Source: Galbula dea (lineage: Eukaryota; Chordata; Aves; Piciformes; Galbulidae). Taken from it: a stretch of 64,000 nucleotides of DNA. Position numbers and translations under genes: made by a program. Below, piece after piece: positions 63,890 to 64,000 of this stretch (positions within the stretch are counted from its first letter, which is position 1; the number at the start of each line of letters is the position of its first letter). The notes under the pieces were generated by a model. It did no database searches. It was not told where the DNA came from and worked only from the letters and a program-made list of their open reading frames with translations. The DNA lies in contig VWZX01000934.1 of NCBI GenBank assembly GCA_013399015.1, positions 1,054,001 through 1,118,000 on the forward strand. The letters run 5' to 3'.

Positions 63890-64000
63890 CTGGGAAGAAA
63901 GAAGGAAGCAAAGTTAGAGAATGTGGATTACCATTGGCATCAGTCTTGAAAGACAAACTGGTGGCAGGAGAGCATCTCTGTCCAGGAAACTGTTTATCAA
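63890..64000 (-). other. PAPPA: PAPPA intron, 3' end only (upstream of the 508-bp exon)
   Basis: These 111 bases hold the polypyrimidine tract and acceptor AG of the intron preceding exon 1 of 7. The exon on its far side, towards the catalytic domain, is beyond the window. I see nothing else here. Confidence 0.85.

Noticed and set aside
63890..63956. Open frame continuing upstream of the 508-bp exon with a methionine
   Set aside because: The extra residues translate a polypyrimidine tract and acceptor; the reading is intronic.
1..64000. CRISPR arrays, bacterial operons, endogenous viral genes or a new defence-type system
   Set aside because: No regularly spaced repeats, no reverse transcriptase or viral-type coding stretch, and no bacterial gene organisation. 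The content is explained by one vertebrate gene and retrotransposon remains.

Overview
The window is vertebrate nuclear DNA, almost certainly from a bird. At least ten CR1 LINE fragments of the avian 3'-end type lie on both strands. They are recognisable by the phrase 'ggttggaagggacc' followed by 'tctagtccaac', or its complement, and by the 8-bp tail repeats 'gattctat'. There are long introns, no operon-like gene packing, and no bacterial or viral genes.

The only protein-coding gene I can support is PAPPA (pappalysin-1, pregnancy-associated plasma protein A), transcribed right to left on the minus strand. Seven consecutive internal exons are present, in transcript order 63889-63382, 45293-45165, 43556-43465, 30346-30150, 11431-11318, 10905-10770 and 7152-6939. 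Every exon has consensus AG acceptor and GT donor dinucleotides. All six internal junctions keep the reading frame. Together they give 1,390 bp, about 463 codons, without a stop. By comparison with remembered human PAPPA, this is the central part of the protein: after the zinc metalloprotease domain and before the five Sushi (SCR/CCP) modules. The catalytic exons must lie beyond base 64000, and the Sushi and C-terminal exons beyond base 1.

Region by region: 1-6938 is intron downstream of the last visible exon and contains an old palindromic repeat. 6939-11431 holds three exons close together. 11432-30149 and 30347-43464 are long introns with CR1 copies, old palindromic repeats, low-complexity tracts and several stretches that look like conserved non-coding DNA. 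43465-45293 holds two exons that together encode one cysteine-rich repeat of the 'CGDG...GEECDD...GDGC' type. 45294-63381 is an 18-kb intron with most of the microsatellites and five CR1 pieces. 63382-63889 is the largest exon.

The encoded segment would be part of a secreted glycoprotein protease that cleaves IGF-binding proteins. It reads as a beta-rich module (exon at 63382-63889), a fibronectin-III-like stretch, a cysteine-rich repeat, an acidic 'DGDG' segment and a second beta-rich module (the three leftmost exons). The two beta-rich modules share a motif skeleton and look like an ancient internal duplication. I found no undescribed gene system here. The most interesting observations are that internal duplication, a family of old palindromic repeats, a microsatellite at the 3' end of a CR1 copy, paired inverted GATA motifs, and candidate conserved intronic elements, one with a MIR-like tRNA-derived head.
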